From positions 1 through 24,115 of the forward strand of contig DASWMP010000090.1 of NCBI GenBank assembly GCA_036399695.1: DNA of 24,115 bases, read 5' to 3'. Numbering within the stretch: the stretch's first letter is position 1; each line of letters begins with the position of its first letter. Source of the DNA: DASVEE01 sp036399695. GTDB taxonomy: Bacteria > Acidobacteriota > Thermoanaerobaculia > Gp7-AA8. The translations under genes were made by a program, and so were the position numbers. The notes under the pieces are model-generated. The model was not told the origin of the DNA, ran no database searches, and saw only the letters and a list, made by a program, of their open reading frames with translations. Shown piece by piece: positions 14,726 to 22,687 of this stretch.

Positions 14726-17367
14726 CCGCGATGATGGATCGGGACATCGGTGGCGATGCCGCGCTGCCGGCCGCGTACGAGTCGCTCTTCCAGTTCATGC
14801 CGATCCCGGCGTACACCTGGCGCCGCGTCGGCGACGAGTTCGTGCTGATCGACTGCAATCTCGCGGCGCGGCAAATCACGCAGGAACGCATCTCGGACTG
14901 GATCGGCCGCACCGCCAGGGAGATGTTTCCCGACGAACCGGGCATCGAAGCGGCGATCGAGACCTGCTGGTTCGAGCAGCGCCCGCTGCGCGAGCACCGC
15001 AACCACCGGCTCCGCTCGACGAACACCAACCTCGAGCTGGCCGTGACCTACACGCCGGTGGGGAACGATCTGGTCGTCGTCTACACGGAGGACATCACGG
15101 AGCGGATGCGGGCCGACCGCGCCATCCGCGAAAGCGAGCTCAAATACCGGCTGCTGTTCGAGTGCGCGGCCGACGCTTTCTTCGTCCTCGACGAGACCGG
15201 CCGCCTGCTCGACGCGAACGCCCGCGCCGTGGAGATCCTCGGCTATTCACTCGCCGAGCTGCGCATGCGGAGCATCGCCGACCTCATTCCGGCCGGAGAC
15301 CTCGAGCGCGATCCGCTGGCGCTGCCGAAAGTGCTCGACGGCGCGACGATCTCGCGCGAGCGGCGCATCATCCACAAGAACGGCACCATCTTTCCGATGG
15401 AGATCACGGCCGCGCCGCTGCCGGCGCGGAGAGCGCTGGCCAGCCTGCGCGACCTCTCGAAGCTCCACGCCGCCGAGGAGGAATCACAGCGCACGGCCAG
15501 CGTGCTGTCGCGCGTGCTCGAAAGTCTGCCGGTCGGCGTCTGGGTGTTCGACCGCACCGGCCGCATCACGCTCGTGAATCCCGCCGGTGCCACCATCTGC
15601 GGGACTTCGCGCGACGTGGCGATCCATCGTGGCTGGTGGCCGCACGACGGGCGGCCCGTACGTCCCGACGAATGGCCGGCGATGCAGACGCTCCGGACGA
15701 ACACGCCGCTCTACGACGTGCCCATCGACATCGAAGTCGGCGAGCCTCCGGTCCGCAAGCGCATCCTCATCTCGTCGCTGCCGCTGGCGGGGCGCGACGG
15801 CTCGATCGCCGGCGCGATCGCCGTCGTGCAGGACGTCACGAGCCAGACCCGGACTCAGGAGACGCTGCGCCGCAGCGAGCAGCAGCATCGCCTCGTCATC
15901 GAGAGTGTCTCCGACGTGGTGGTCGTGCTCACGGAAAATGGGGAAGTACGCTTCGCCAGCCCCTCGGTCGAGGATGCGCTCGGCTATTCACCGGCGGAGA
16001 TCAAAGGCCGGCTGTTTCGGGAGGTCGTCGAGCCGGATGACGCCGCCGTGCTGGCCGAGGTGTTCCGTTGCCTGCGCGCCGACCTGGAGCGGAGCGCGAG
16101 CGTCACGTTGCGGATGCGCCACCGCTCGGGCGGTCTGCGTGTCCTGGAAGTCGTGGCACGCGGCAGGATGGACGAACGGGGAAGTTTCGAGCTGGTCGCC
16201 TCGGCACGCGACGTGACGGACCGCAACCGGCTCACGGCGCAGCTCGAACAGGCCGAGCGGCTCTCGAGCCTCGGCCGTCTCGCCGCGACGATCGCTCACG
16301 AGATGAACAACGTCCTGATGGGCATCCAGCCGTTCGGCGAGCTGATTCAGAAGCGCACGCTGCACGACGAGGTGCTGCAGAATGCCGCACAGCAGATCCG
16401 CCGCTCGGTGCAGCGCGGCCGCCGTGTGACGCAGGAGATCCTCCGCTTCACCAGTCCGACGAATCCCGATCTCCAGCCGGTCGATCCGACGGAGCTCCTC
16501 GAGTCGCTGCTGCCCGAAGCGCGGGGGCTGCTCGGCCCGAACATCGAGCTGAAGTTCGTACCGCTGCAGAAAACCGCCCACATTCTCGGCGATCGCGAAC
16601 AGCTCCTGCAGTTGTTCACGAACCTGCTGTTCAACGCGCGGGACGCCATCAACACCACCGGCCGCGTCACGATCGCGCTGCGCAACGAGCGGCACGACGC
16701 GTCCTTCGACTTCGGCGTCGTCCGCGATCCGTACCGCTACATTCACATCTCCGTCAGCGACACGGGCCGCGGGATGAACGCTGACACGCTGCCGCGCATC
16801 TTCGAGCCGCTCTTCACCACCAAGCGCAGCGGGACGGGCCTCGGCCTGGCCATCGTCCACCAGTACGTGGTGCAGCACCGCGGCGAGATCTTCGTCGAGA
16901 GCCGGCCCGATTACGGTACGACGTTCCACATCTTCCTGCCGCTCATCACGTCCTCCGTGCTGGAACGGAACGAGCCGACGCAGACGACGAGCCACCCGCC
17001 ACAACGGCGCGTGCTGCTCGTCGAGGACGAGCCGTCGGTGGCCCTCGGCACGAGCGCGCTGCTGGAGATGGAGGGCTTCGTCGTCAGCCTGGTCGGCACC
17101 GGCCAGGAAGCGCTCGAGGAGATCAACGGATTCCTGCCGGACATCATCGTGCTGGACGTCGGCCTGCCGGATATGTCGGGGCTCGATCTGCACGACGTCA
17201 TCGCCGAGCGCTGGCCATCGATCCCGGTGATCGTCTCGACCGGCCATGGCGACGACATCAAAGTCCGCGAGCACCGCGCCAGCGGCCGCAAAGCAGGCTT
17301 CCTGATGAAGCCATACGGCATCGACGAAATGCTGGAAGAGATCGTGAAGGTGTCGAAGAAGAGCTGA
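14722..17367 (+). CDS. Multi-PAS hybrid sensor histidine kinase
   Basis: An 881-residue cytoplasmic kinase. PAS or PAS-like domains cover about 12-130, 135-255, 262-385 and 388-505 (for example LFECAADAFFVLDETGRLLD and LVIESVSDVVVVLTENGEV). HisKA carries His526 in AATIAHEMNNVLMGI. HATPase follows with NLLFNARDAIN, SDTGRGM and GTGLGLAIVHQYV. The C-terminal receiver has Asp812 (IVLDVGLPD) and the MKPYG lysine. The start ATG overlaps the stop of the preceding kinase (ATGA), which suggests balanced synthesis of both. The two kinases share the same C-terminal plan and near-identical DHp motifs, so they look like diverged duplicates with different PAS sensors. There is no DNA-binding regulator after it; the next gene is convergent. 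Confidence 0.93.
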   Translation: MTAMMDRDIGGDAALPAAYESLFQFMPIPAYTWRRVGDEFVLIDCNLAARQITQERISDWIGRTAREMFPDEPGIEAAIETCWFEQRPLREHRNHRLRSTNTNLELAVTYTPVGNDLVVVYTEDITERMRADRAIRESELKYRLLFECAADAFFVLDETGRLLDANARAVEILGYSLAELRMRSIADLIPAGDLERDPLALPKVLDGATISRERRIIHKNGTIFPMEITAAPLPARRALASLRDLSKLHAAEEESQRTASVLSRVLESLPVGVWVFDRTGRITLVNPAGATICGTSRDVAIHRGWWPHDGRPVRPDEWPAMQTLRTNTPLYDVPIDIEVGEPPVRKRILISSLPLAGRDGSIAGAIAVVQDVTSQTRTQETLRRSEQQHRLVIESVSDVVVVLTENGEVRFASPSVEDALGYSPAEIKGRLFREVVEPDDAAVLAEVFRCLRADLERSASVTLRMRHRSGGLRVLEVVARGRMDERGSFELVASARDVTDRNRLTAQLEQAERLSSLGRLAATIAHEMNNVLMGIQPFGELIQKRTLHDEVLQNAAQQIRRSVQRGRRVTQEILRFTSPTNPDLQPVDPTELLESLLPEARGLLGPNIELKFVPLQKTAHILGDREQLLQLFTNLLFNARDAINTTGRVTIALRNERHDASFDFGVVRDPYRYIHISVSDTGRGMNADTLPRIFEPLFTTKRSGTGLGLAIVHQYVVQHRGEIFVESRPDYGTTFHIFLPLITSSVLERNEPTQTTSHPPQRRVLLVEDEPSVALGTSALLEMEGFVVSLVGTGQEALEEINGFLPDIIVLDVGLPDMSGLDLHDVIAERWPSIPVIVSTGHGDDIKVREHRASGRKAGFLMKPYGIDEMLEEIVKVSKKS

Positions 17368-17373
17368 TCGGAA

Positions 17374-17460
17374 CAGATGGGACCTATGGCTCCGCACGGA
17401 GGTGACTCCGCAGGTCCATCAGTCCCACAGGTGCCATCTGTCCCATGGGGGTCCCATCGG
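17374..17460. repeat. GGGACCTATGG-type repeats at a convergent gene end
   Basis: Short related units in both orientations: ATGGGACCTATGG near 17377, then AGGTCCATC, AGTCCCACAGG, CTGTCCCATGG and GGTCCCATCGG to 17460. CAGATGG at 17374 and CCATCTG at 17434 can pair. The tract fills nearly the whole space between the kinase stop and the convergent YfhO-like stop. A sister tract lies at 23327-23352, also between convergent genes. A bidirectional termination role is possible. Confidence 0.5.
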
Positions 17461-17463
17461 CTC

Positions 17464-19671
17464 TCAGCGTCGCAGCGCCAGCACCCCGAGCGCCAGCAGC
17501 GTCACCGCCGACACCACCGCCGACAGGAGCAGCAGGGGATTGCGGTAGCGCAGCTCGATCGCGTGGCGGCCGGGCGGCACGCGCACTCCCTGGAAGGCGA
17601 TGTTCACCGGCACGAGCGGGACCTCTCTCCCGTCGAGCGTTGCGTGCCAGTAGCGGTGCGCTGTGACGCTGGCCACGAGTAACGCGTCGCCGCTGGCTTC
17701 CACCTCCAGCTTGACGTGCGACGGCTTTTCCTCCAGACGCACGACCTTGCCCGGCGCGGCGGTGAAGGGTGCGGGCGTGTAGGCGTCGCCTTCGCGCGCG
17801 GTGCCCCACAGCACGGCCTGCACGACGTGCGCTTGGTCCGTCGCGGGCAGCAGACGCGTGGCGAACCGGTATCGCGGATGCGTACCGTTCGGCCGCACGA
17901 CGACGTCCGTGCCTTCGAAATCGATCACCTGCTCGACGTTCGCCGCATCGAGAAAGAAAGAGTTCCACGACTGCGTCGACCGGTACACCGAGATCGCCGA
18001 ACGGAGGAATTGCGTGGTGGTGAGGAGCGCCGTCTGGTCGAGGTCGTCCTCGAGCGCGCCGTGGAAGCCGAATGCCGCCGGCCGGAACTGCATCATGGCG
18101 TCGCGCGACTTCACGTCCGCCGACGCGCCGGTGTAGTACGCGACTGCCTCCGCGGAGCCGGCCCAGTCCTCCCAGGTCGCTTCGTGAAAGACGCGATACG
18201 CATCCCGGTTGGGCGGCAGTTGTCTGGCGATGGCCGGCTCTTCGAAGAACGCACGCGGCGCGCGCGCGGCGACGGAGGTGTGGACGAACGACGAGTCGAG
18301 CAGGGCGAAGAGCAGCGCGAGGAACGCGAAGCGCGGACGCCAGAGCAGCAGCAGGACGGCCACGCCGCGGGCGGCGTTGAGCAGCCAGTACTGCGTCCAT
18401 GCCAGCGGGACGGAGTCGGGCGTCGTCGGTTGCGCCACGCCGGTCCCGGCGCCCCAGATGAGGAGCGAGACCCCGAGCCAGATGCCGGCGAGCCACAGCG
18501 CGGACTTACGCACTTTCGCGTCGCCGTCGAGGAAGCGCTCCAGCACGACGGCGGCCCAGACGATGATGGCGAAGAGCGCGCCGAGGAGGAACTTCTCGGG
18601 GTAGCGGATCGAGGCGAAGAGCTTCAGATCGAACAGCCAGCGGAAGAGCGGCGTGTGCTCGCCGAGGGCGAGCAGTGTGAAGGCGAGGAGAAGCAGCGCG
18701 ACGTAACCGCGTCCACGCACCCCCGCCACGATACCGGCGGCGGCGAGGATGACGACGAGCAGCCCCGGGTAGATGTCGGACACGAACGGCTCGATGCGAT
18801 ACGGGTACATGTTGCGCACCGCCTGGTTGCCGTCGTCGCCGACGCGTGCACGGAAGAGGCGCGGCCACGCCACTTCCGCGAGCCGCGCCGGCGGCGTGCT
18901 CCAGTTCGAGACGATCTGCCAGGTGAAGCCTTCGCTGCGGACCGAATCGCGGGCGTGGTCGAAGCCGGGGACGAGCTGGATCGCCGCGACAAGTACGCCC
19001 GCGAACATTGCCCCCGCCAGCCAGCCGGTGCGCGTCAACGACACGCGCGCTTCCCGCTTCTTCCAGCGGTAGAGGATGTACGACGCCGCGAGGATGCCGG
19101 TCTGCAGCAGCATGACGGGCTCGCCGATGAGCGCCTGCATCCCGACGAAGAGCGCCGTCAGCGCGAAGTCGCGCCGGTTCGGCTCGCGGATCAACCGCCG
19201 CGCGAAGAGCAGCACGAGCGGCATCCACGTCATCGAAAACAGAAACGGCAGGCGCAGCAGGAGGGAGAGGTAAGGCGCGCCGAGGGCGAAGCTGAGCGCC
19301 CCGAACGTCGCCGCAAGTGCGCGCAGCTCGAGCGAGCGAAGGAACGCGTACATCCCGATCGCCGCGATGACGACGTGAATCAGAATGTGAAGCTGGAACC
19401 CGAGCTCGAAGCCCGGCAGGTAGACGAGCCACTGCGGCGGATACCACAGCTCGTACGCCGGGTTCGCCGCCAGCGGCTGCCCGCCGTGATACCGCGGATT
19501 CCACTGCGGCACCCCTTCGGCGAACGTCATGTCCCGCACCACCTTCTTCATCGGGAAGTGGTAGGCGAAGAGGTCCCCTTTGAAGAACCCCCGCCCGAGC
19601 AGCAGCACGTCCGCAAACAACACGAGGACGACCGCACCGAGCAGCAGCGAGTGACGAAGATCGCGTGACAA
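17464..19671 (-). CDS. YfhO-like polytopic membrane protein
   Basis: About 735 residues. The N-terminal part has about a dozen hydrophobic helices, starting with HSLLLGAVVLVLFADVLLLG. Next comes GDLFAYHFPMK and the PQWNPRYHGGQPLAANP loop, a pattern typical of YfhO/GT-C-like proteins where acidic loop residues are functionally important. About 200 residues of soluble beta-rich sequence follow, containing GRHAIELRYRNPLL, and a final membrane helix ends in LRR. YfhO relatives are linked to glycosylation of cell-surface polymers in other bacteria; the substrate here is unknown. The start is uncertain. TTG at 19671 is placed just before the first membrane helix. The frame stays open further upstream, but only through repeats and antisense to the secreted-protein gene. 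Confidence 0.8.
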   Translation of the reverse strand: MSRDLRHSLLLGAVVLVLFADVLLLGRGFFKGDLFAYHFPMKKVVRDMTFAEGVPQWNPRYHGGQPLAANPAYELWYPPQWLVYLPGFELGFQLHILIHVVIAAIGMYAFLRSLELRALAATFGALSFALGAPYLSLLLRLPFLFSMTWMPLVLLFARRLIREPNRRDFALTALFVGMQALIGEPVMLLQTGILAASYILYRWKKREARVSLTRTGWLAGAMFAGVLVAAIQLVPGFDHARDSVRSEGFTWQIVSNWSTPPARLAEVAWPRLFRARVGDDGNQAVRNMYPYRIEPFVSDIYPGLLVVILAAAGIVAGVRGRGYVALLLLAFTLLALGEHTPLFRWLFDLKLFASIRYPEKFLLGALFAIIVWAAVVLERFLDGDAKVRKSALWLAGIWLGVSLLIWGAGTGVAQPTTPDSVPLAWTQYWLLNAARGVAVLLLLWRPRFAFLALLFALLDSSFVHTSVAARAPRAFFEEPAIARQLPPNRDAYRVFHEATWEDWAGSAEAVAYYTGASADVKSRDAMMQFRPAAFGFHGALEDDLDQTALLTTTQFLRSAISVYRSTQSWNSFFLDAANVEQVIDFEGTDVVVRPNGTHPRYRFATRLLPATDQAHVVQAVLWGTAREGDAYTPAPFTAAPGKVVRLEEKPSHVKLEVEASGDALLVASVTAHRYWHATLDGREVPLVPVNIAFQGVRVPPGRHAIELRYRNPLLLLSAVVSAVTLLALGVLALRR

Positions 19672-19687
19672 GCGGCGGGATTGTAAC

Positions 19688-19725
19688 GGGAGAGAGGGAG
19701 AGGAGGGGGAGAGGAAGGGGAGAGG
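19688..19725 (+). repeat. 38-nt uninterrupted purine tract
   Basis: From 19688 to 19725 the plus strand is purely G and A, built from GGGAGA/GGAGG-like pieces. It lies directly upstream of the YfhO-like gene, which sees it as a C/T tract in its 5' region. Such tracts can form triplex structures; no function is shown here. Confidence 0.8.
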
Positions 19726-19732
19726 CGTTTTT

Positions 19733-19838
19733 GGCTTTTTGGTTTTTGGTTTTCGGTTTTTGGTGGGGAACGCGGGCGGGACGCGCAGCCGCTCGGCGAG
19801 CGACACCAACAACCAACAACCAACAACCAAAACCAACC
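19733..19838. repeat. CCAAAAACC-family inverted repeat pair
   Basis: The left arm 19733-19764 is made of GGTTTTTGG-type units. The right arm 19804-19838 is made of CCAACAA units ending CCAAAACCAACC. About 39 bp of GC-rich sequence separates them. The layout matches the locus at 7102-7218. It fills the divergent space between the YfhO-like gene and the secreted CHRD-like gene, where promoters for both must lie. Confidence 0.8.
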
Positions 19839-19942
19839 GCCCCCCCTCCCACGTTACGTGTTCTGCATCAGGTCCGTTGCAAAGTTTCCAGCGGTTCTCC
19901 CGAATAATCGATGCAAATACAACGAGTATCGAAGGGGGCTTC

Positions 19943-21025
19943 ATGAAACAGGCGCTTCTCGTTCTTCTTCTGCTGGTGTGCGCACCGGCGGCATTTGCGC
20001 AGCATGTGGCACTGAGCGCGGAGCTCAGGGGCGATTTCGGGACCGGCGGCGGCTTTGCGGTACTGACGATCAACGGCACGGTCATGAACTACGGTGCGTT
20101 CCTCTTTTCCCCGGGGACGCCTACCCAGGCGCACATCCATCGCAATCAGGGTGACGCCGTCGTCGTCAATCTCAACGTCAACACCCTCGACGACGGCCTG
20201 ATCGTCATCCCGCAGGCGCTGGCCAACGAGCTTGCCGCCACGCCGGAGCAGTTCTCCTTCGACGTGCACCTGCCGGCCGGCGTGCTGCGGGGGCAACTGG
20301 AGCTCGTCGAGCTCGAGTCGAGCGACCTGTACATTCCGGTGGTCGGCAAGGCGCTGGGGGCGAACAACACGAACTTCGTCACCGATCTGCGCATCATCAA
20401 CCACGGGTTCGACACCGCCACCGTCACGCTCGACTTCTTCGCCGCTTCGGCTTCGGGGCAGAGCGAGCCGACCGTCAGCAAGACCATCACCGTCGCCGCC
20501 GGGGAGCAGAAGGTGCTGGACGACGTCGTCGGTGCGACGCTCCAGACGACCGGCCTCGGCGCGTTGCGCATCGCGACCGAGCAGCCGATCACGGCCACCG
20601 CGCGCGTGCTGAACGACCTCCGCACCAGCAACCAGGGCACGACCGGCTTCTCCGTCAACGCCACGCTCATCGACGGCGGTGCAGGCACGGCGGGGGCGCT
20701 GCCGATGCTATCCCAGGCGACCGGCGCGGACGTGGCGGCCGGCATCGGCTTCCGCACCAATCTCGGATACTTCAACCCCAACCCGACGGCCGTTGCCGTC
20801 ACCTTCACCGCCCATCGCGGCGACGGCTCGGTCCTGGGAACGCGAGAGGTGAACGTCCCTGCCCATTCGATGGTCCAGCAGGGCGTCTTCTCGCTCTTCC
20901 CGGCGGTGCCGGAAGGGGAGCGCAAGCAGACGGACTTTTACGTCACCTGGGAGGCGGAGATGCCGCTCTTCGTCTACGGGAGCGTCGTGGACAACAAGAC
21001 CGGAGACGCGGTGCTCGTGCAGTGA
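19943..21025 (+). CDS. Secreted CHRD-like protein with C-terminal beta-rich domain
   Basis: A 360-residue exported protein. Residues 1-19 are a classic signal peptide (MKQALLVLLLLVCAPAAFA, cleavage before Gln). Residues 20-112 resemble a CHRD domain: ALSAELRGDF, AVLTINGTVMNYGAFLF, PTQAHIHRNQGD and VLRGQLELVE fit the usual order of strands and the HIH motif. Residues about 118-360 begin IPVVGKALGANNTNFVTDLR and contain beta strands suggesting one or two Ig-like folds (ATVTLDFFAASASG, VTFTAHRGDGSVLGTREV). It has no cysteine beyond the signal peptide and no membrane anchor. AAGGGGG about 8 bases upstream supports the ATG. It is likely periplasmic or extracellular; its role is unknown. Confidence 0.8.
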   Translation: MKQALLVLLLLVCAPAAFAQHVALSAELRGDFGTGGGFAVLTINGTVMNYGAFLFSPGTPTQAHIHRNQGDAVVVNLNVNTLDDGLIVIPQALANELAATPEQFSFDVHLPAGVLRGQLELVELESSDLYIPVVGKALGANNTNFVTDLRIINHGFDTATVTLDFFAASASGQSEPTVSKTITVAAGEQKVLDDVVGATLQTTGLGALRIATEQPITATARVLNDLRTSNQGTTGFSVNATLIDGGAGTAGALPMLSQATGADVAAGIGFRTNLGYFNPNPTAVAVTFTAHRGDGSVLGTREVNVPAHSMVQQGVFSLFPAVPEGERKQTDFYVTWEAEMPLFVYGSVVDNKTGDAVLVQ

Positions 21026-21035
21026 TGGGAAGGGG

Positions 21036-21056
21036 GAGGCGGTCGGTCGCCGCCTC
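21036..21056 (+). terminator. Hairpin after the CHRD-like gene
   Basis: GAGGCGG and CCGCCTC form a perfect 7-bp stem around TCGGTCG, 10 bp after the stop. No T-tract follows, so it is a possible rather than canonical terminator. Confidence 0.4.
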
Positions 21057-21075
21057 AACCAACAACCAAAAACCA
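21057..21075. repeat. Solo CCAAAAACC-family tract
   Basis: A single arm, AACCAACAACCAAAAACC, with the same composition as the right arms at 7163-7218 and 19804-19838. No inverted partner is seen nearby. It lies between the CHRD-like gene and the tRNA. Confidence 0.7.
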
Positions 21076-21084
21076 GAACCCGAG

Positions 21085-21162
21085 TGGTGGCCCCGAGAGG
21101 ACTCGAACCTCCGACAAACGGTTTAGGAAACCGCTGCTCTATCCATGCTGAGCTACGGGGCC
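21085..21162 (-). tRNA. tRNA-Arg (anticodon CCT)
   Basis: Read on the minus strand, the 78 nt fold as a standard cloverleaf. The acceptor stem is GGCCCCG/CGGGGCC, the D arm is GCTC/GAGC with a 10-nt loop, and the anticodon arm is GCGGT-TTCCTAA-ACCGT with CCT in the centre. The variable loop has 5 nt, and the T arm is GGAGG-TTCGAGT-CCTCT. The CCA end is encoded. CCT reads the AGG arginine codon, a rare codon in GC-rich genomes. The gene is isolated, between repeats and a divergent L,D-transpeptidase. No integrase or attachment-site duplication is seen beside it. Confidence 0.95.
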
Positions 21163-21206
21163 GCCTTCAGCGAGGGGTGAAGATAACACGAAAAAGTAGC
21201 GATTCT

Positions 21207-21257
21207 GGCCTCCGGTTCGCAATGTTATTCAGCGTGAATAGCCCTGAACCGGAGGCC
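21207..21257 (+). promoter_or_regulatory. Hairpin that buries the Shine-Dalgarno of the L,D-transpeptidase
   Basis: GGCCTCCGGTTC (21207-21218) pairs perfectly over 12 bp with GAACCGGAGGCC (21246-21257). Inside is a second stem, GTTATTC/GAATAGC (7 bp, one G-U), with loop AGCGT. The 3' arm contains the GGAGG ribosome site for the TTG start at 21261, so the folded mRNA would block initiation. This would need RNA unwinding or an alternative fold for expression. The pairing is directly visible; the regulatory role is inferred. Confidence 0.6.
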
Positions 21258-21260
21258 CCT

Positions 21261-21980
21261 TTGACAACCCGAACCAACCGCATCGCCCTCATGGTGGCGA
21301 GCTCGCTCCTCCTCTCACTTCCGCTCTTCGCAACCGACATCCCGACGCCGGCTCCGGCCGCCCCCACGGCGCTTTCGACGCCCGCACAGACCGCGGGTCA
21401 GATCAACACGCAGAACGACATCACCACCGCACCGAACCTCTTGGCCGAAGGCCTGCCCCAGGATGCTCCTCGGGACGGCGTCGTCGTCACGGTCGATATC
21501 TCGACCAATACCGCGTACCTCTTCCGCGATGGAGAGCTCATGGCCAAGTCGCTGGTCGCCACCGGCTCGGACAAAGTGCTCAGAAAAGGAAAGAAGACCT
21601 GGTGGTTCCGGACCCCGCGCGGTCTGCACACCATCCTTCGCCGCATCCCCGATCCCGTCTGGCGCAAGCCCGACTGGGCGTTCATCGAGGAAGGGAAGGC
21701 CGTTCCGGCCGCCGATTCGAAGAAACGCCTCGTGAAGGGAAAGCTCGGCAAGTACGCGCTCGATCTCGGCGGCGGCATTCTGCTGCACGGAACCGACGAC
21801 CCGAACTCGTTCGGGCGGAAAGCGTCGCACGGCTGCATCCGCGTCCCCGAGGAGATGCTCGACACCCTCTGGCAGCACGCGGGAGTCGGGACGTCGGTTT
21901 ACATCTACGAAAGCAACCCCGACCTTACGAAAGTGGCCGATTCCAAGGGGTTGAACGATCTCGACTTCAAAGGACGCTAG
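21261..21980 (+). CDS. L,D-transpeptidase (YkuD domain), exported
   Basis: A 239-residue protein. Residues 1-23 are a signal peptide (TTRTNRIALMVASSLLLSLP, ending LFA). A Pro/Ala/Thr-rich linker follows to about 70. Residues 75-225 are a YkuD catalytic domain: VVVTVDISTNTAYLFRDGEL, the TPRGLHTI segment, His176 in LLHGTDD, and SHGCIRV with His190 and catalytic Cys192. These enzymes form 3-3 cross-links in peptidoglycan or attach proteins to it, outside the cytoplasmic membrane. TTG at 21261 is chosen because GGAGG lies 5 bases upstream and translation then begins right at the signal peptide. An ATG at 21222 would add 13 residues but lies inside the hairpin loop region. It is monocistronic or leads into the two helical membrane proteins downstream. 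Confidence 0.9.
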   Translation: MTTRTNRIALMVASSLLLSLPLFATDIPTPAPAAPTALSTPAQTAGQINTQNDITTAPNLLAEGLPQDAPRDGVVVTVDISTNTAYLFRDGELMAKSLVATGSDKVLRKGKKTWWFRTPRGLHTILRRIPDPVWRKPDWAFIEEGKAVPAADSKKRLVKGKLGKYALDLGGGILLHGTDDPNSFGRKASHGCIRVPEEMLDTLWQHAGVGTSVYIYESNPDLTKVADSKGLNDLDFKGR

Positions 21981-22008
21981 GAAGGCGCGCATGAGTACGC
22001 ACGCCTTC
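21981..22008 (+). terminator. Hairpin after the L,D-transpeptidase
   Basis: GAAGGCG and CGCCTTC form a perfect 7-bp stem with a 14-nt loop, starting directly after the stop codon. TGCATTGTGT follows, which is only weakly T-rich. It may be a weak terminator or attenuator before the next gene. Confidence 0.4.
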
Positions 22009-22037
22009 TGCATTGTGTAACGACAGGAGGACCTGAC

Positions 22038-22658
22038 ATGAGTATCAACGAACCCATGGCTGATGACGCCGGTGGCGGCACGCGCAGCAGCAGCAAAGTC
22101 CGCGAAAAGGCGGCCGAGTTTGCCGACGGCGCAAAGCAGCAGGCCAGCTCGTTCTACGACAAGAAGAAAAGCACGGTGGTGAGCGAGATCGGCAACTTCG
22201 CCTCGATCCTCCGCCAGGCAGGTGAAGCAGGTGACGCCGGCATCGCCGGACGCCTCGCGGCTGTCGCAGCGGAGCGGATCGAGACCTGGTCGAACGCCGC
22301 CGACGCGAAGGAGCTCGACGACGTGCTCCGCGACGTCGAAGCCTTCGCCCGCCGCAGCCCGGCCCTGTTCATCGGCGGCGCAATGGTCATCGGCTTTGCG
22401 GCCAGCCGTTTCGTCAAGAGCAGCGCGCGCAACCTCTCGACCAACAACTACAGCAGTGAAGCGTACGGCGGCTACCGCGCCGGGACGACCGGCTCGGCCA
22501 TCGGTTCGAGCGGGGGCTCGGCCGGCTTCGATACCACCGGCAGCACCGGCACCGGCGGCAGCACCACCGGCTCGACCGGCAGCACCGGCAGCACGCGCGG
22601 CACGACGAGCGGCGTCACCGGGACCACCGACTGGGGCACGGGCGGCGGCTCGATCTGA
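22038..22658 (+). CDS. Membrane-anchored helical protein with Gly/Ser/Thr-rich tail
   Basis: A 206-residue protein with AGGAGG upstream of its ATG. Residues 15-105 are helical and charged (KVREKAAEFADGAKQQASSF, ELDDVLRDVEAFARRSP). Residues 106-128 form one hydrophobic anchor (ALFIGGAMVIGFAASRFVKSS), similar in style to the C-terminal glycine-zipper anchors of ElaB/YqjD/DUF883-type proteins. Residues 135-206 are low-complexity Gly, Ser and Thr, with repeated GSTGSTG units, probably disordered. No catalytic motif is seen. The stop overlaps the possible ATG at 22658 of the next gene in TGATG, and the two are clearly co-transcribed. The function is unknown. Stress-related membrane association is a reasonable guess from look-alikes only. 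Confidence 0.8.
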   Translation: MSINEPMADDAGGGTRSSSKVREKAAEFADGAKQQASSFYDKKKSTVVSEIGNFASILRQAGEAGDAGIAGRLAAVAAERIETWSNAADAKELDDVLRDVEAFARRSPALFIGGAMVIGFAASRFVKSSARNLSTNNYSSEAYGGYRAGTTGSAIGSSGGSAGFDTTGSTGTGGSTTGSTGSTGSTRGTTSGVTGTTDWGTGGGSI

Positions 22659-22687
22659 TGGACGGCGAACAGACAAGGAGGCCAGAA

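Noticed and set aside
17464..20085. N-terminal extension of the YfhO-like frame up to 20085
   Set aside because: The extra 138 codons run through the purine tract and the CCAAAAACC repeats and then antisense to the signal peptide of the CHRD-like gene. The first membrane helix begins right after the TTG at 19671.
21085..21162. tRNA-Arg as an integration site of a mobile island
   Set aside because: No integrase gene, no duplicated tRNA 3' end and no phage-like genes occur in the flanking sequence.
21084..21260. Extension of the L,D-transpeptidase back to 21084
   Set aside because: It would read through the antisense strand of the tRNA gene and place 59 residues before the signal peptide.
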